DNA of 37,730 nt from Peribacillus deserti. GTDB lineage: Bacteria; Bacillota; Bacilli; Bacillales; DSM-1321. Positions 15,847 to 24,758 of this stretch are shown piece by piece. Where the stretch lies: assembly GCF_002863585.1 (NCBI RefSeq), contig NZ_PGUY01000069.1:1-37730 (forward strand), in the 5' to 3' direction. Both the position numbers and the translations under genes were made by a program. The notes under the pieces are model-generated. The model worked only from the letters and a program-made list of their open reading frames with translations. It did no database searches and was not told the origin of the DNA. Numbering within the stretch: the stretch's first letter is position 1; every line of letters begins with the position of its first letter.

Positions 15847-17598
15847 TTGGAAACCTTTAAGAGGCTTAAACAGTTTTATTGGCCGTACCGTACATACTTT
15901 TTTATTTCTTTAGCATTTTTGCTGCTCGTGACTGGGATTACCGTTCTCTATCCCATTGTCCTGCAGATTACAATTGATGATGTCGTGCTTGGGGAAAAAT
16001 ATAGCTGGATTCCAATACTTGCGATTTGTTTCATCGGCTTAATGGCAGTGAAAGGCTTCGCTACTTACATAAACCAGTACCTAGGAGATCTTTTTGGCAT
16101 CATATCTGTATACAAATTAAGAAACTCCCTCTACGAAAAACTTCAGTACCTTCCTTACCGATATTATGACAATGCTAAAACGGGAGATTTAATGTCCAGA
16201 TTGACAGCGGACGTCGAGGGCTTTCGTTTTTTCCTTTCTTACGGATTCTCGGAGCTGCTCCGCTTTTTCCTTTTAATCGGTATAAGTCTCGGCGTAATGT
16301 TTTACTACTCCGTATCCTTAACACTTGTTACCGTTTTAGCTTTGCCATTCCTGGCTATCGTTGTCTACAAATTTGACAGAGCCGTCCATCCTGCTTTTAG
16401 AGGCATTCGAAAATCATTTGGGAAATTAAATACCAATGTCCAAGAAAATATCAGCGGCATCAATACAGTAAAGTCATTATCCAGAGAGGATTTTGAAATA
16501 GGCAAGTTTAACAGGTCTAATCGTGACTATAAAGATCAATATCTGTTCACTTCAGATATATGGGCAAAATACTTTCCATTAATGGAGTTCATCGGAAATC
16601 TGTCAGTTGTTCTTCTTCTGTCGTATGGAGGCTATCTGGTAATTAATGATTCACTAAAGCTTGGCGAGTTAGTGGCTTTTTACAGTCTGGTTTGGTATAT
16701 CATCTGGCCCATAGTCAACCTTGGCTTTGTTATTAATATGTTTTCACAGGCGAAAGCTTCAGGAGAAAGACTTCTTGAAGTCCTGGATGAAAAACAAGAG
16801 ATTAAAGAGAGAAACCACCCGATTGTAAAATCATCTTTACTTGGAGATGTGGAATTTCGAAATGTAACTCTTACTTATTCCGAAGATGACCAGCCTGCTC
16901 TTAAGAATGTGAGCTTTCATGCGCAGCCTGGAAAAGTCATAGGGCTGATCGGGCCGACAGGAAGCGGAAAAACCTCTCTTACTCAATTAATCTCCCGCTT
17001 TTATGAACCTGAATGCGGAGACATCTATGTAGATGGCCAGCTCATCACAGAGTATTCGATTGATACACTGCGGAGCAATATTGGATTTGTCCTGCAAGAA
17101 TCCTTTTTATTCTCTTCTTCTATTAAAGCAGGTATCTCATATGGGAATCCTGATGCGACCATGGACCAGATCATGGATGCAGCCAAAAGGGCTCAGGCAC
17201 ACGAGTTTATTATGGAGCTGCCTGAGGGATACGATACGGTACTGGGGGAGAGAGGAAACGGATTATCCGGAGGACAGAAGCAAAGGATTGCTATTGCCCG
17301 CGCGATTTGTATTAACCCTAGTATATTAGTGCTTGATGATGCGACCAGTGCAGTAGATATGGAAACTGAGTTTCGGATACAGGATGCCCTGAATGAAGTA
17401 ATGAAAGGGAGGACCACCTTTATTATTGCACATAGAATTTCTTCACTAAAGCATGCGGATGAAATATTAGTTCTTGATCAGGGAGAAGTTGTTGAAAGAG
17501 GGACCCACCAGGAGCTGCTTCAATCCGGCGGCCTGTATCGAAGAATCTATAACATTCAGTACAAAGATAGAGAGAACATTTTATTAGAGTCTAAGTAA
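15847..17598 (+). CDS. yknU: ABC exporter half-transporter, degenerate-site subunit
   Basis: 583 residues from TTG 15847, with GGGGG at 15835-15839; the upstream frame from 15796 precedes the binding site. Six membrane helices lie in residues 1-300 and one ATPase domain in about 335-565: Walker A GPTGSGKTS, Q-loop LQESFLF, signature LSGGQ, Walker B ILVLDDATS, switch IIAHR. The catalytic Glu after Walker B is Asp here. Together with the altered signature of the next gene product this marks a heterodimer with one dead site. Length and context match B. subtilis YknU. The substrate is unknown; multidrug or peptide export is possible. Confidence 0.9.
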   Translation: METFKRLKQFYWPYRTYFFISLAFLLLVTGITVLYPIVLQITIDDVVLGEKYSWIPILAICFIGLMAVKGFATYINQYLGDLFGIISVYKLRNSLYEKLQYLPYRYYDNAKTGDLMSRLTADVEGFRFFLSYGFSELLRFFLLIGISLGVMFYYSVSLTLVTVLALPFLAIVVYKFDRAVHPAFRGIRKSFGKLNTNVQENISGINTVKSLSREDFEIGKFNRSNRDYKDQYLFTSDIWAKYFPLMEFIGNLSVVLLLSYGGYLVINDSLKLGELVAFYSLVWYIIWPIVNLGFVINMFSQAKASGERLLEVLDEKQEIKERNHPIVKSSLLGDVEFRNVTLTYSEDDQPALKNVSFHAQPGKVIGLIGPTGSGKTSLTQLISRFYEPECGDIYVDGQLITEYSIDTLRSNIGFVLQESFLFSSSIKAGISYGNPDATMDQIMDAAKRAQAHEFIMELPEGYDTVLGERGNGLSGGQKQRIAIARAICINPSILVLDDATSAVDMETEFRIQDALNEVMKGRTTFIIAHRISSLKHADEILVLDQGEVVERGTHQELLQSGGLYRRIYNIQYKDRENILLESK

Positions 17599-17614
17599 AA
17601 AGGGTGGAGTATCA

Positions 17615-19435
17615 ATGCAGCCGAAACAGGTAAATAAAAAAGTACTTGAAAGATTCCATTATTCAACAGAAGAAATTATAGAAAAACCATTTAACTGGGG
17701 ACAGATGCTCCGGCTCATGGCTTATATGAAGCCATACAGAAAGCGGCTTTTGCCGCTTGCCTTGCTAATGGTCCTCGCCACCACGGCGGTCAGGCTTGCT
17801 GTTCCAGCACTAATAGGCGTGTATACCCTTGACAACGCTTTAAAAAATAAAGATACGGGACTGCTTATTACGTTAGTTGCCGTTCTTGCGGGTTTATACA
17901 TTGGTTCATACATAGCCAATATCTTTCGGATAAAGTGGATGAATGAGCTTGGACAGAATATTATATATGATCTCAGGAAAGCATTGTTTACACATGTACA
18001 GACCCTGTCACACCGTTTTTTTGATCAAAGGTCAGCAGGGTCCATCCTGGTTCGAATTATGAATGACATCAATTCTCTGCAGGAGCTATTCACGAATGGT
18101 GTTATCAATCTCCTGATGGATATCATATTGTTAGCCGGGATTTTGGTCATGTTATTTACATTGAGCCCTCAACTGACGTTAGCCATCATGATTATCCTGC
18201 CATTGATGTTTCTCATCTCTACCACTCTTCGGAAAAAAATCCGCAGGAGCTGGCAGGTCGTACGGATCCGCCAGTCCAAACTGAACTCACATCTTAATGA
18301 AAGTATACAAGGAATCAGAGTCACTCAGGCATTCACGCAGGAACCTGAAAACATGGCATTCTTTAATGAAGTCAATAAAGAAAATTATGAAAGCTGGAAG
18401 CAGGCATCCAAGAAAAATGCCATGTTCAGGCCGTTAGTTGAAATGACTAATGCAGCAGGCACAGTGATCCTAATCTGGTTTGGAGCAAGCTTAATCCAAA
18501 ACGGATCTATATCAATCGGGGTTTTTGTTTCATTTGCCTTTTATTTAGGCATGTTCTGGGAGCCTATCTCACGGCTTGGCCAGGTTTACAATCAGTTATT
18601 GATCGGGATGGCTTCATCAGAGCGGATATTTGAGTTCCTGGATGAAAAACCGCTTGTTTCAGAGAAAACAGACGCTATTCATCTAGATTCCATAAATGGA
18701 GAAATCGTATTTGAAGATGTCGAATTTGCCTATGAAAAAAATAGGAAGGCTTTGAATCACATCTCACTCAAAATGCCTGCTGGCAGTACCATTGCATTGG
18801 TAGGCCACACGGGTTCTGGTAAAACGACAATCGCTAATCTGGTCAGCAGATTTTATGACCCCACGCAGGGTTCTGTAAAAATTGATGGAAGAGATATCAA
18901 AGATGTCAGTCTTTCCAGTCTTCGCAACCATATCAGCATCGTCCTGCAAGACACCTTCATTTTTTCAGGGACCATTATGGAGAATATTCGCTTTGGACGC
19001 CCTGAAGCCACTGACGAGGAAGTGCTATTTGCAGCTAAAGCAGTAGGAGCCGATGAGTTCATCAAAAAGCTGCCGAATTCATACGACACAGAAGTGCAGG
19101 AAAGAGGAAACATACTTTCAGTAGGGGAGAGGCAGCTGCTTTCATTTGCGCGTGCCCTCCTTGCAGACCCAAAAATTCTTATTCTCGATGAGGCAACTGC
19201 AAGTATTGATACTGAAACAGAAATGAAGATACAAGAAGCATTAAAAACCCTGCTCGAAGGACGTACCTCTATCATTATTGCCCATCGCCTTTCAACCATA
19301 AGGGATGCAGATAAGATATTTGTGCTGAAAGCAGGAACCATTTTAGAAGAAGGCAGCCATGAAGAACTAATGGAACAAACAGGAGAATACTATAACCTTG
19401 TAAAAGCCCAATTCAACATGCTTGATACAGGCTGA
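17615..19435 (+). CDS. yknV: ABC exporter half-transporter, catalytic-site subunit
   Basis: 606 residues, 16 nt after yknU, with GGGTGGAG before the ATG; B. subtilis YknV has a similar length. Membrane domain in about residues 40-330, ATPase in 365-590: Walker A GHTGSGKTT, LQDTFIF, Walker B ILILDEATAS with the catalytic Glu intact, IIAHR. The signature is LSVGE instead of LSGGQ. So the working ATP site would use this Walker B and the YknU signature, while the other site is degenerate, as in BmrCD or TM287/288. The two genes are surely one operon. Confidence 0.91.
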   Translation: MQPKQVNKKVLERFHYSTEEIIEKPFNWGQMLRLMAYMKPYRKRLLPLALLMVLATTAVRLAVPALIGVYTLDNALKNKDTGLLITLVAVLAGLYIGSYIANIFRIKWMNELGQNIIYDLRKALFTHVQTLSHRFFDQRSAGSILVRIMNDINSLQELFTNGVINLLMDIILLAGILVMLFTLSPQLTLAIMIILPLMFLISTTLRKKIRRSWQVVRIRQSKLNSHLNESIQGIRVTQAFTQEPENMAFFNEVNKENYESWKQASKKNAMFRPLVEMTNAAGTVILIWFGASLIQNGSISIGVFVSFAFYLGMFWEPISRLGQVYNQLLIGMASSERIFEFLDEKPLVSEKTDAIHLDSINGEIVFEDVEFAYEKNRKALNHISLKMPAGSTIALVGHTGSGKTTIANLVSRFYDPTQGSVKIDGRDIKDVSLSSLRNHISIVLQDTFIFSGTIMENIRFGRPEATDEEVLFAAKAVGADEFIKKLPNSYDTEVQERGNILSVGERQLLSFARALLADPKILILDEATASIDTETEMKIQEALKTLLEGRTSIIIAHRLSTIRDADKIFVLKAGTILEEGSHEELMEQTGEYYNLVKAQFNMLDTG

Positions 19436-19443
19436 CAAGGCGG

Positions 19444-19471
19444 CCGTCTCTAATCCTGGAGGCGGTTTTTT
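19444..19471 (+). terminator. Terminator after yknV
   Basis: CCGTCTC (19444-19450), loop, GAGGCGG (19459-19465), TTTTTT. One G-T pair. Confidence 0.75.
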
Positions 19472-19605
19472 AAATGGGGGGACTGCCCTCATTTCCTGAT
19501 TATCCTACGCCACAGATAGAGAAAGCAGAGGAGTGAAATAATTAGCTAATCAGTAAGTTCTTTGTGTAGAATAATGAGTGACATCCATTTTAAATTAAAC
19601 ACTTT

Positions 19606-19633
19606 TTGAAGACGGCACACATGCTGATAAAAT
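19606..19633 (+). promoter_or_regulatory. Probable ktrC promoter
   Basis: TTGAAG (19606-19611), 16-nt spacer, TAAAAT (19628-19633). The predicted start of transcription is about 18 nt before the GTG, so the leader is short and holds no riboswitch. Confidence 0.55.
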
Positions 19634-19657
19634 TTGTATTTCTTTGGGGGACGTAAT

Positions 19658-20317
19658 GTGAAAAAGGAATTTGCAATTATAGGGTTGGGCCGTTTCGGCG
19701 GCAGTATTTGCAGGGAGCTCGTTGAGCAGGGAATCAATGTACTCGCCATTGACAGTGATGAGGAACGGGTTAATGAATTTGCCAATATAGCATCACATGC
19801 AGTAGTAGGGGATACTACAGATGAAACGGTACTAAAAAGTCTGGGAATCCGTAATTTCGATCATGTGATTGTTGCCATTGGAGAGAACATCCAGGCAAGC
19901 ATTCTGACAACTCTTATATTAAATGAATTGGGTGTAAGCAATATAACGGTCAAAGCGCAGAATGATTATCATGAAAAAGTACTCAAGAAAATAGGTGCTG
20001 ACCGTATTGTTCACCCTGAGCGGGATATGGGGAAGCGGATTGCCCACCATCTCGTCCACAATAATGTGCTGGACTATCTGGCGGTTTCTGACGAACACTC
20101 GATTGTAGAAATCAGGGCAGGAAAAAAATTAGCAGATCATACCATTATAGGCCTCAATGTAAGGGCTCGTTTTGGCATTAATATTGTAGCCATCAAAAGA
20201 AACAAAGACATCATCGTCTCACCAAGTGCTGAAGAAACCATACAGGATGAAGACATCCTCATCGTAATAGGCGCAGACAAAGACGTAAACAAATTCGAAA
20301 AACAAATGGTGGAATAA
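19658..20317 (+). CDS. ktrC: Potassium uptake regulatory subunit KtrC (RCK protein)
   Basis: 219 residues from GTG 19658 with GGGGG 7 nt upstream; MKKEFAxIGLGRFGGS then aligns with the B. subtilis KtrC start. An N-terminal Rossmann RCK domain (GLGRFGGS, acidic residue at the end of beta-2 in AIDSDEE) binds ATP or ADP. The C-terminal RCK_C domain from about residue 135 is the known c-di-AMP site in this family. It gates the KtrD channel-like transporter. The stop codon is only 3 nt from a repeat element. Confidence 0.94.
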   Translation: MKKEFAIIGLGRFGGSICRELVEQGINVLAIDSDEERVNEFANIASHAVVGDTTDETVLKSLGIRNFDHVIVAIGENIQASILTTLILNELGVSNITVKAQNDYHEKVLKKIGADRIVHPERDMGKRIAHHLVHNNVLDYLAVSDEHSIVEIRAGKKLADHTIIGLNVRARFGINIVAIKRNKDIIVSPSAEETIQDEDILIVIGADKDVNKFEKQMVE

Positions 20318-20320
20318 CTC

Positions 20321-20609
20321 GAAAAGCGGAGAACGGTGCTTTTTCAAATAATCACTGAATTCAAAGCACAGTGACGATCCTTAAAAGGTTAAACCATAAT
20401 ATAGGATGAAAAAGCAGACACCTGATAAAGAAGACTTGCTGAATGGCGAGTGAAAGCGAAGACAGAAGCTTAGTCGCACTTATGCGCTAGCCAGGCATAA
20501 GACGAGCGGCAGCGAAAGGCCGCTTTTGCCTTTTGATGGCGATTGGCTTATGACCGAAGGTGTCAGTTCGGAGCTGGACAACAGAAAAGCGGAAAGCGGT
20601 GCCTTCCTC
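20321..20609 (-). repeat. Type 1 dispersed repeat abutting ktrC
   Basis: Begins with boundary hairpin GAAAAGC-N10-GCTTTTT 3 nt after the ktrC stop. Arms GACACCT (20417-20423) and AGGTGTC (20558-20564). The central hairpin module is partly lost. The far boundary GAAAAGC...GCCTTCC (20584-20609) is shared with the next copy. Confidence 0.85.
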
Positions 20610-20801
20610 AAATAACAGATTGTGACTCAATGAAGAAGAAAAATATTTAAACAATCCAACTTCAAGGAAGGCAGAGACCCGAAAAGCATAAGACGAGCAG
20701 GCCGTGGAAAGCGGTCTTTCTTTCCATGGACTGATTGACTTATGACTCGAGGGTCTCAGCTTGGAGCTGGACAAATAGAAAAGCGGAGAACGGTGCTTTT
20801 C
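20584..20801 (-). repeat. Type 2 dispersed repeat
   Basis: Same layout as type 1 but with different arm sequence: GAGACCC (20674-20680) and GGGTCTC (20751-20757). It shares its boundary motifs with type 1 copies on both sides (20584-20609 and 20778-20801). Reading frames inside are shadows of the repeat. Confidence 0.85.
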
Positions 20802-21046
20802 AGATGAGGTTCAATGAAAGCACCATGATGAACCTAAAAATGATTAATAGTTAAAACAAGATGAAAAGCAGACACCCGATAAAGAAGACTTGCCCTTCGG
20901 CGAGTGAAAGCGAAGACAGAAGCTTAGTCGCACTTACCACGCTCGAACCCGCCACGCCCTGTGGTCTTGCCTGGCCCGCTCTTCCTGTGCATCGTCCGTT
21001 AGCAAGGAAGACGAGCTGTTTGCAAGAAGTGCTCTTCAAGCATAGC
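20778..21046 (-). repeat. Type 1 dispersed repeat, decayed
   Basis: Starts at the boundary hairpin at 20778-20801, has the GACACC arm near 20874 and the conserved AAAGCGAAGACAGAAGCTTAG stretch, then a rearranged centre (20938-21020). The partner arm AGGTGTC is missing, so the copy is truncated. The exact end is uncertain. Confidence 0.7.
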
Positions 21047-21086
21047 CAAATATATACTGTGGATTTAAAATATAAAAATCTTTATA

Positions 21087-21122
21087 AAAAAACTGTCTCC
21101 TGCAAATGAGGAGACAGTTTTT
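21087..21122. terminator. Terminator after rnjA
   Basis: AAAACTGTCTCC (21089-21100) pairs with GGAGACAGTTTT (21110-21121), with A- and T-runs on either side. It serves the minus-strand rnjA and could also stop plus-strand transcripts leaving the repeat cluster. Confidence 0.88.
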
Positions 21123-21134
21123 AATTTCCGCTTA

Positions 21135-22802
21135 TTACACTTCCATAATAATCGGAAGAATCATTGGGCGGCGTTTTGTTTTTTCATATAGGAATGGGGC
21201 TAATGTGTCGGTAATCTCATTCTTAATTTCAGACCATTGAGTTGTTTTACGCTCCATTACTTTATTCAAATGTTTAGAAATGAGAGCCTGGGCATCATTG
21301 ATAAGGTCGCCTGATTCACGCATATAAACAAAGCCGCGGGAAATCAAATCAGGTCCTGCTGAAATTTTGAAGTCCTTCATATTGATGCTTACCACCACTA
21401 CAACTAATCCTTCTTCAGAGAGGATACGGCGGTCACGCAAAACAATATTACCTATATCGCCGATTCCGCTGCCGTCAATATAAACATTTCCAGAAGGGAT
21501 TTTTCCAGCAACAGCCGCTTTATCTTCGCTAAGCGCAAGCACTTCGCCATTATCCATGATGAAGCAGTTTTCTTCAGGAACTCCGCAGTCTACCGCATGG
21601 TTTACATGCATTTTCTGCATTCTGTATTCCCCGTGGATCGGCATGAAGAACTTTGGCTTGATCAAACGAAGCATCAGCTTTTGTTCTTCCTGGCTTCCGT
21701 GTCCTGAAGTATGGATATCGCTAAGAGGACCGTGGATTACTTCAGCACCTGCTCTGGAAAGCATATTAATTGTTCTAGATACACTTAGATTGTTCCCAGG
21801 AATAGGCGAAGATGAAAATACGACAGTATCTCCAGGAATAATTTGAATCTGGCGGTGAGTTCCGCCTGCAATTCTGGATAGAGCAGCCATCGGCTCACCC
21901 TGGCTTCCTGTACAAAGGATGGTTACTTTGTTAGCTGGAAGTCTGTTGATGGATTGAGCATCAATGAACGTATCTTTAGGGCATACGATATATCCCAGGT
22001 CTTGTCCGATGTCAATCGCGGCCTCCATACTGCGTCCGAAAACAGCAACCTTGCGGCCATGTTCAACAGCAGCTTCAATAACCTGCTGAAGACGGTGGAT
22101 GTTGGATGCGAATGTCGCGAAAATTACACGTCCATCAACTTTACGGAAGATATCCTGGATGCTTTCGCCTACACGGCGTTCAGACATCGTGAAATTAGGA
22201 ACTTCACTGTTTGTGCTGTCTGAGAGGAGGCAAAGAACTCCTTCTTTTCCGATTTCCGCCATTTTCGTCAAGTTGGCCGGCTCGCCTACAGGGGTGAAAT
22301 CAAATTTAAAGTCCCCGGTGTGGACAATCTGCCCGTTTGGTGTCTTAACAACCACTCCGTATGAATCCGGAATACTATGTGTAGTACGGAAAAACGTAAC
22401 AGAGGTCTTGCGGAATTTAATAACATCGTCTTCCTGGAATTCAATCATCTTTGTCTGGCGCAGCAATCCATGCTCTTCAAGTTTATTCCTGATCAGTCCC
22501 AAAGCAAGTTTTCCTCCATAAATGGGAATGTTAACTTGCTTAAGAAGATAAGGAATACCGCCAATGTGGTCTTCATGTCCGTGCGTTACAAATAATCCTT
22601 TAATCTTGTCTTCGTTTTTAACAAGATACGTATAGTCTGGAATGACATAATCAATTCCAAGCAATTCATCTTCAGGAAATTTAATACCGGCATCGATTAA
22701 GATAATTTCATCCTGAAACTGAACGGCATAAGTATTTTTTCCTATTTCGCCTAAACCGCCAAGAGCGAAAACAGCTGTCTGGTCATTTTTCACAAATTTC
22801 AT
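21135..22802 (-). CDS. rnjA: Ribonuclease J1
   Basis: 555 residues, identical in length to B. subtilis RNase J1. The beta-CASP metallo-beta-lactamase motif His74-x-His76-x-Asp78-His79 ([10 protein letters not shown]) is intact. Further metal-binding blocks [14 protein letters not shown] and [10 protein letters not shown] follow. It degrades RNA 5' to 3' and also cuts internally; it is central to mRNA turnover. It is the second gene after rpoY, 6 nt downstream, with its binding site overlapping the rpoY end, so the two are translated from one mRNA. The SR1P partner RNA is encoded at 34447-34684. Confidence 0.97.
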   Translation of the reverse strand: MKFVKNDQTAVFALGGLGEIGKNTYAVQFQDEIILIDAGIKFPEDELLGIDYVIPDYTYLVKNEDKIKGLFVTHGHEDHIGGIPYLLKQVNIPIYGGKLALGLIRNKLEEHGLLRQTKMIEFQEDDVIKFRKTSVTFFRTTHSIPDSYGVVVKTPNGQIVHTGDFKFDFTPVGEPANLTKMAEIGKEGVLCLLSDSTNSEVPNFTMSERRVGESIQDIFRKVDGRVIFATFASNIHRLQQVIEAAVEHGRKVAVFGRSMEAAIDIGQDLGYIVCPKDTFIDAQSINRLPANKVTILCTGSQGEPMAALSRIAGGTHRQIQIIPGDTVVFSSSPIPGNNLSVSRTINMLSRAGAEVIHGPLSDIHTSGHGSQEEQKLMLRLIKPKFFMPIHGEYRMQKMHVNHAVDCGVPEENCFIMDNGEVLALSEDKAAVAGKIPSGNVYIDGSGIGDIGNIVLRDRRILSEEGLVVVVVSINMKDFKISAGPDLISRGFVYMRESGDLINDAQALISKHLNKVMERKTTQWSEIKNEITDTLAPFLYEKTKRRPMILPIIMEV

Positions 22803-22808
22803 AAATCA

Positions 22809-23018
22809 TCATAGCTCCAATACATTAAAATCTTCGTTTTGTTTTTCAAAGTCAAGATAATTTCCGCTTACCTTTTCTACATATTCAATATTATATTTGC
22901 GGTCGGCTATTTTTTTGATAACGTCGCGTTTTGACTCGCCTTCCACATAAACTGTTTTAGTTGATTCACGAACCGGTACCTCACTTGCAGACTCTTGGTA
23001 GTACACTTTAAAAATCAT
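22809..23018 (-). CDS. rpoY: RNA polymerase epsilon subunit
   Basis: 69 residues from ATG 23018, with AGGAGAG 6 nt upstream. The longer frame from 23036 runs through that site. MIFKVYYQE at the start, EVPVREST and the ending NEDFNVLEL match B. subtilis YkzG/RpoY (69 aa). It is a small Firmicutes-specific subunit on RNA polymerase. It sits immediately upstream of rnjA, as in B. subtilis. Confidence 0.93.
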   Translation of the reverse strand: MIFKVYYQESASEVPVRESTKTVYVEGESKRDVIKKIADRKYNIEYVEKVSGNYLDFEKQNEDFNVLEL

Positions 23019-23265
23019 TTCTATCTCTCCTAACAAGCTTATTTTAATATATATAATTAAATATTATTTGCTAATCAACGTATATTCATATTCTGCCCAG
23101 GCTTTTTTAAAAAAAGCTCTGTTCACAGATTATCTTTCATTTTCCTTTATGTATATAGATTATATAAAAAAAAAGGGAATTTTTCATGTTTTACAATTAT
23201 TTAGTCTTTTGAAAGAATATTTTTGCACCTGTTTTTAGTATACTTAGAGTACTTTACAATAAGGA

Positions 23266-23299
23266 AAGAGCCCTTCGCAAGTTTTGAAGGGCTTTTTTT
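23266..23299. terminator. Strong hairpin between rpoY and ykrA
   Basis: AGCCCTTC (23266 region, 23269-23276) pairs with GAAGGGCT (23286-23293). The plus-strand side has a strong T-run; the minus-strand side has CTTTCCTT. It can end the small minus-strand peptide transcript and shields rpoY-rnjA from upstream reading. Confidence 0.7.
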
Positions 23300-23306
23300 A
23301 AAAGTT

Positions 23307-23378
23307 TTATGCGATTGTCTTTTTTTTAAGTAAATCCTTCCATTGGTTAACAAGTTTTTTGCGTAACTTTTTTAACAT
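23307..23378 (-). CDS. Possible 23-residue basic amphipathic peptide
   Basis: ATG 23378 to TAA 23307, 23 codons. AAGGAG lies at 23388-23393, 9 nt upstream, continuing into TGAT as in a near-perfect Shine-Dalgarno. The peptide (MLKKLRKKLVNQ, then WKDLLKKKTIA) has nine or more Lys/Arg and Leu, Val and Trp at i, i+3, i+4, i+7 spacing, so it would form an amphipathic cationic helix. A hairpin follows the stop. The rest of 23019-23679 is AT-rich and shows nothing else. I do not recognise it. Confidence 0.5.
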   Translation of the reverse strand: MLKKLRKKLVNQWKDLLKKKTIA

Positions 23379-23679
23379 GGCGGATCACTCCTTACCTATT
23401 ATTTTAACTGAAAATTCTATAAAGTAAATACGTCTTTATGAGGAGTTTCTCTATCTAATTGTACCTCACGTACCACGTTCATCTAATCTGCTAGTAGTTT
23501 ATGCTGATTTCATTAAAAAAACCTGGGTTATTATGGAAAATGGAGAGACGATGCTATTGAATTGACATTGAAACAATAGAATAGTTACATGTGAAGAAGG
23601 AAGAGTGGTACACTAGCCAATAATACATGCTATGGATGAACATTTTCTTGATCTATAAGCTTTCAGAGGACGTGTGATA

Positions 23680-24450
23680 ATGAAGAAAATTGTTTTTTTT
23701 GACATCGATGGTACAATACTGGACCATGATAAGAAGATTCCGGACAGTACTAGAGAGGCAATTAAAAGCCTGCAGGAAAATGGAGTATATGTAGCGATAG
23801 CCACCGGCAGGGCACCCTTTATGTTTGACTATATCCGGGAAGAGCTGGATATCGATACATATGTCAGTTTTAACGGCCAATATGTTGTGTTTGAGAATGA
23901 GGTTATTGTTAGAAATCCCCTGCATACAGAAGAATTAGGCCGACTTCATGAGGCTGCTGAAAAATCTGGCCATTCCCTTGTGTTTATGAACGAAAAGACG
24001 ATGAAAGCCTCCAAGAACCACAGCCGATTTATTAAGGAAAGCCTTTCAAGTCTTAATTTTCCGCACCCGGAAGGGGACCCGGATTTCTATAAGGTTCATG
24101 AAATATATCAGACGCTTCTCTTCTGTGAAGTTCAAGATGAAATGTTCTATCACCAGAACCATTCTATCTTTAAATATATTCGCTGGCACGAACTCGCAGT
24201 AGACGTTTTGCCTAAAGGAGCCTCGAAAGCAGAAGGGATCAAATCCCTCATGGACCGGATCGGCTTTAAACTGGAAGACGTTTACGCATTCGGCGATGGA
24301 TTGAATGACATTGAAATGCTCGGAGCGGTCGGCCACGGTGTTGCCATGGGCAATGCCATTGAAGAGGTAAAAAGACATGCTGCCCATGTGACGAGTGACG
24401 TAGCTGAAGATGGAATTTATAAGGGATTGAAGAAATTAAAGCTACTTTAA
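23680..24450 (+). CDS. ykrA: HAD-superfamily (Cof-type) phosphatase YkrA
   Basis: 256 residues from ATG 23680, with AGAGGA 9 nt upstream; an in-frame GTG at 23674 is too close to that site. HAD motifs: nucleophile in FFDIDGT (residues 7-13 region), ATGRAP, KGASKAEG with the catalytic Lys, and FGDGLNDIEML. It has a type IIB cap domain. Matches B. subtilis YkrA (257 aa). It is a sugar-phosphate or similar hydrolase of unsettled substrate. Confidence 0.9.
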   Translation: MKKIVFFDIDGTILDHDKKIPDSTREAIKSLQENGVYVAIATGRAPFMFDYIREELDIDTYVSFNGQYVVFENEVIVRNPLHTEELGRLHEAAEKSGHSLVFMNEKTMKASKNHSRFIKESLSSLNFPHPEGDPDFYKVHEIYQTLLFCEVQDEMFYHQNHSIFKYIRWHELAVDVLPKGASKAEGIKSLMDRIGFKLEDVYAFGDGLNDIEMLGAVGHGVAMGNAIEEVKRHAAHVTSDVAEDGIYKGLKKLKLL

Positions 24451-24452
24451 TA

Positions 24453-24487
24453 GTGAGCTGATCATACGGGCAGCTCATTTTTTTATT
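24453..24487 (+). terminator. Terminator after ykrA
   Basis: TGAGCTG (24454-24460), loop, CAGCTCA (24471-24477), seven Ts. Confidence 0.85.
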
Positions 24488-24721
24488 TTCGGGTGATAAA
24501 CTGATTTTTTTCTCGATTTTAAAGTAGACTCCCTGGAAGTCCAATTAGTGCCAGTATGCCTTCCGATCAGCATTTGATAAATCAATCACTTAACGCTGGT
24601 TAAAGATCACGAAATATTAAAAATACCTCTCCTCTGTGAATGATTACCTGGTTTCAGGCCAAATGAATCATGGTATGGGCTTTCCCCCTAACCGGGTAAA
24701 AAGGAAAAGCTTCAGAAAAGG
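24488..24721. other. Intergenic stretch between ykrA and def
   Basis: Between convergent genes and flanked by two terminators. No frame with a ribosome binding site is seen. It contains no copy of the dispersed repeats and no structure I recognise. Confidence 0.4.
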
Positions 24722-24752
24722 AAAAAGCCATCAAGGAAATGATGGCTTTTTT
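24722..24752. terminator. Bidirectional terminator after def
   Basis: AAAAAGCCATCA (24722-24733) pairs with TGATGGCTTTTT (24740-24751). It lies 7 nt past the def stop. Confidence 0.9.
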
Positions 24753-24758
24753 AAACTC

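Noticed and set aside
19436-19657. c-di-AMP (ydaO-type) riboswitch in front of ktrC
   Set aside because: The predicted leader is about 18 nt and no such motif is visible.
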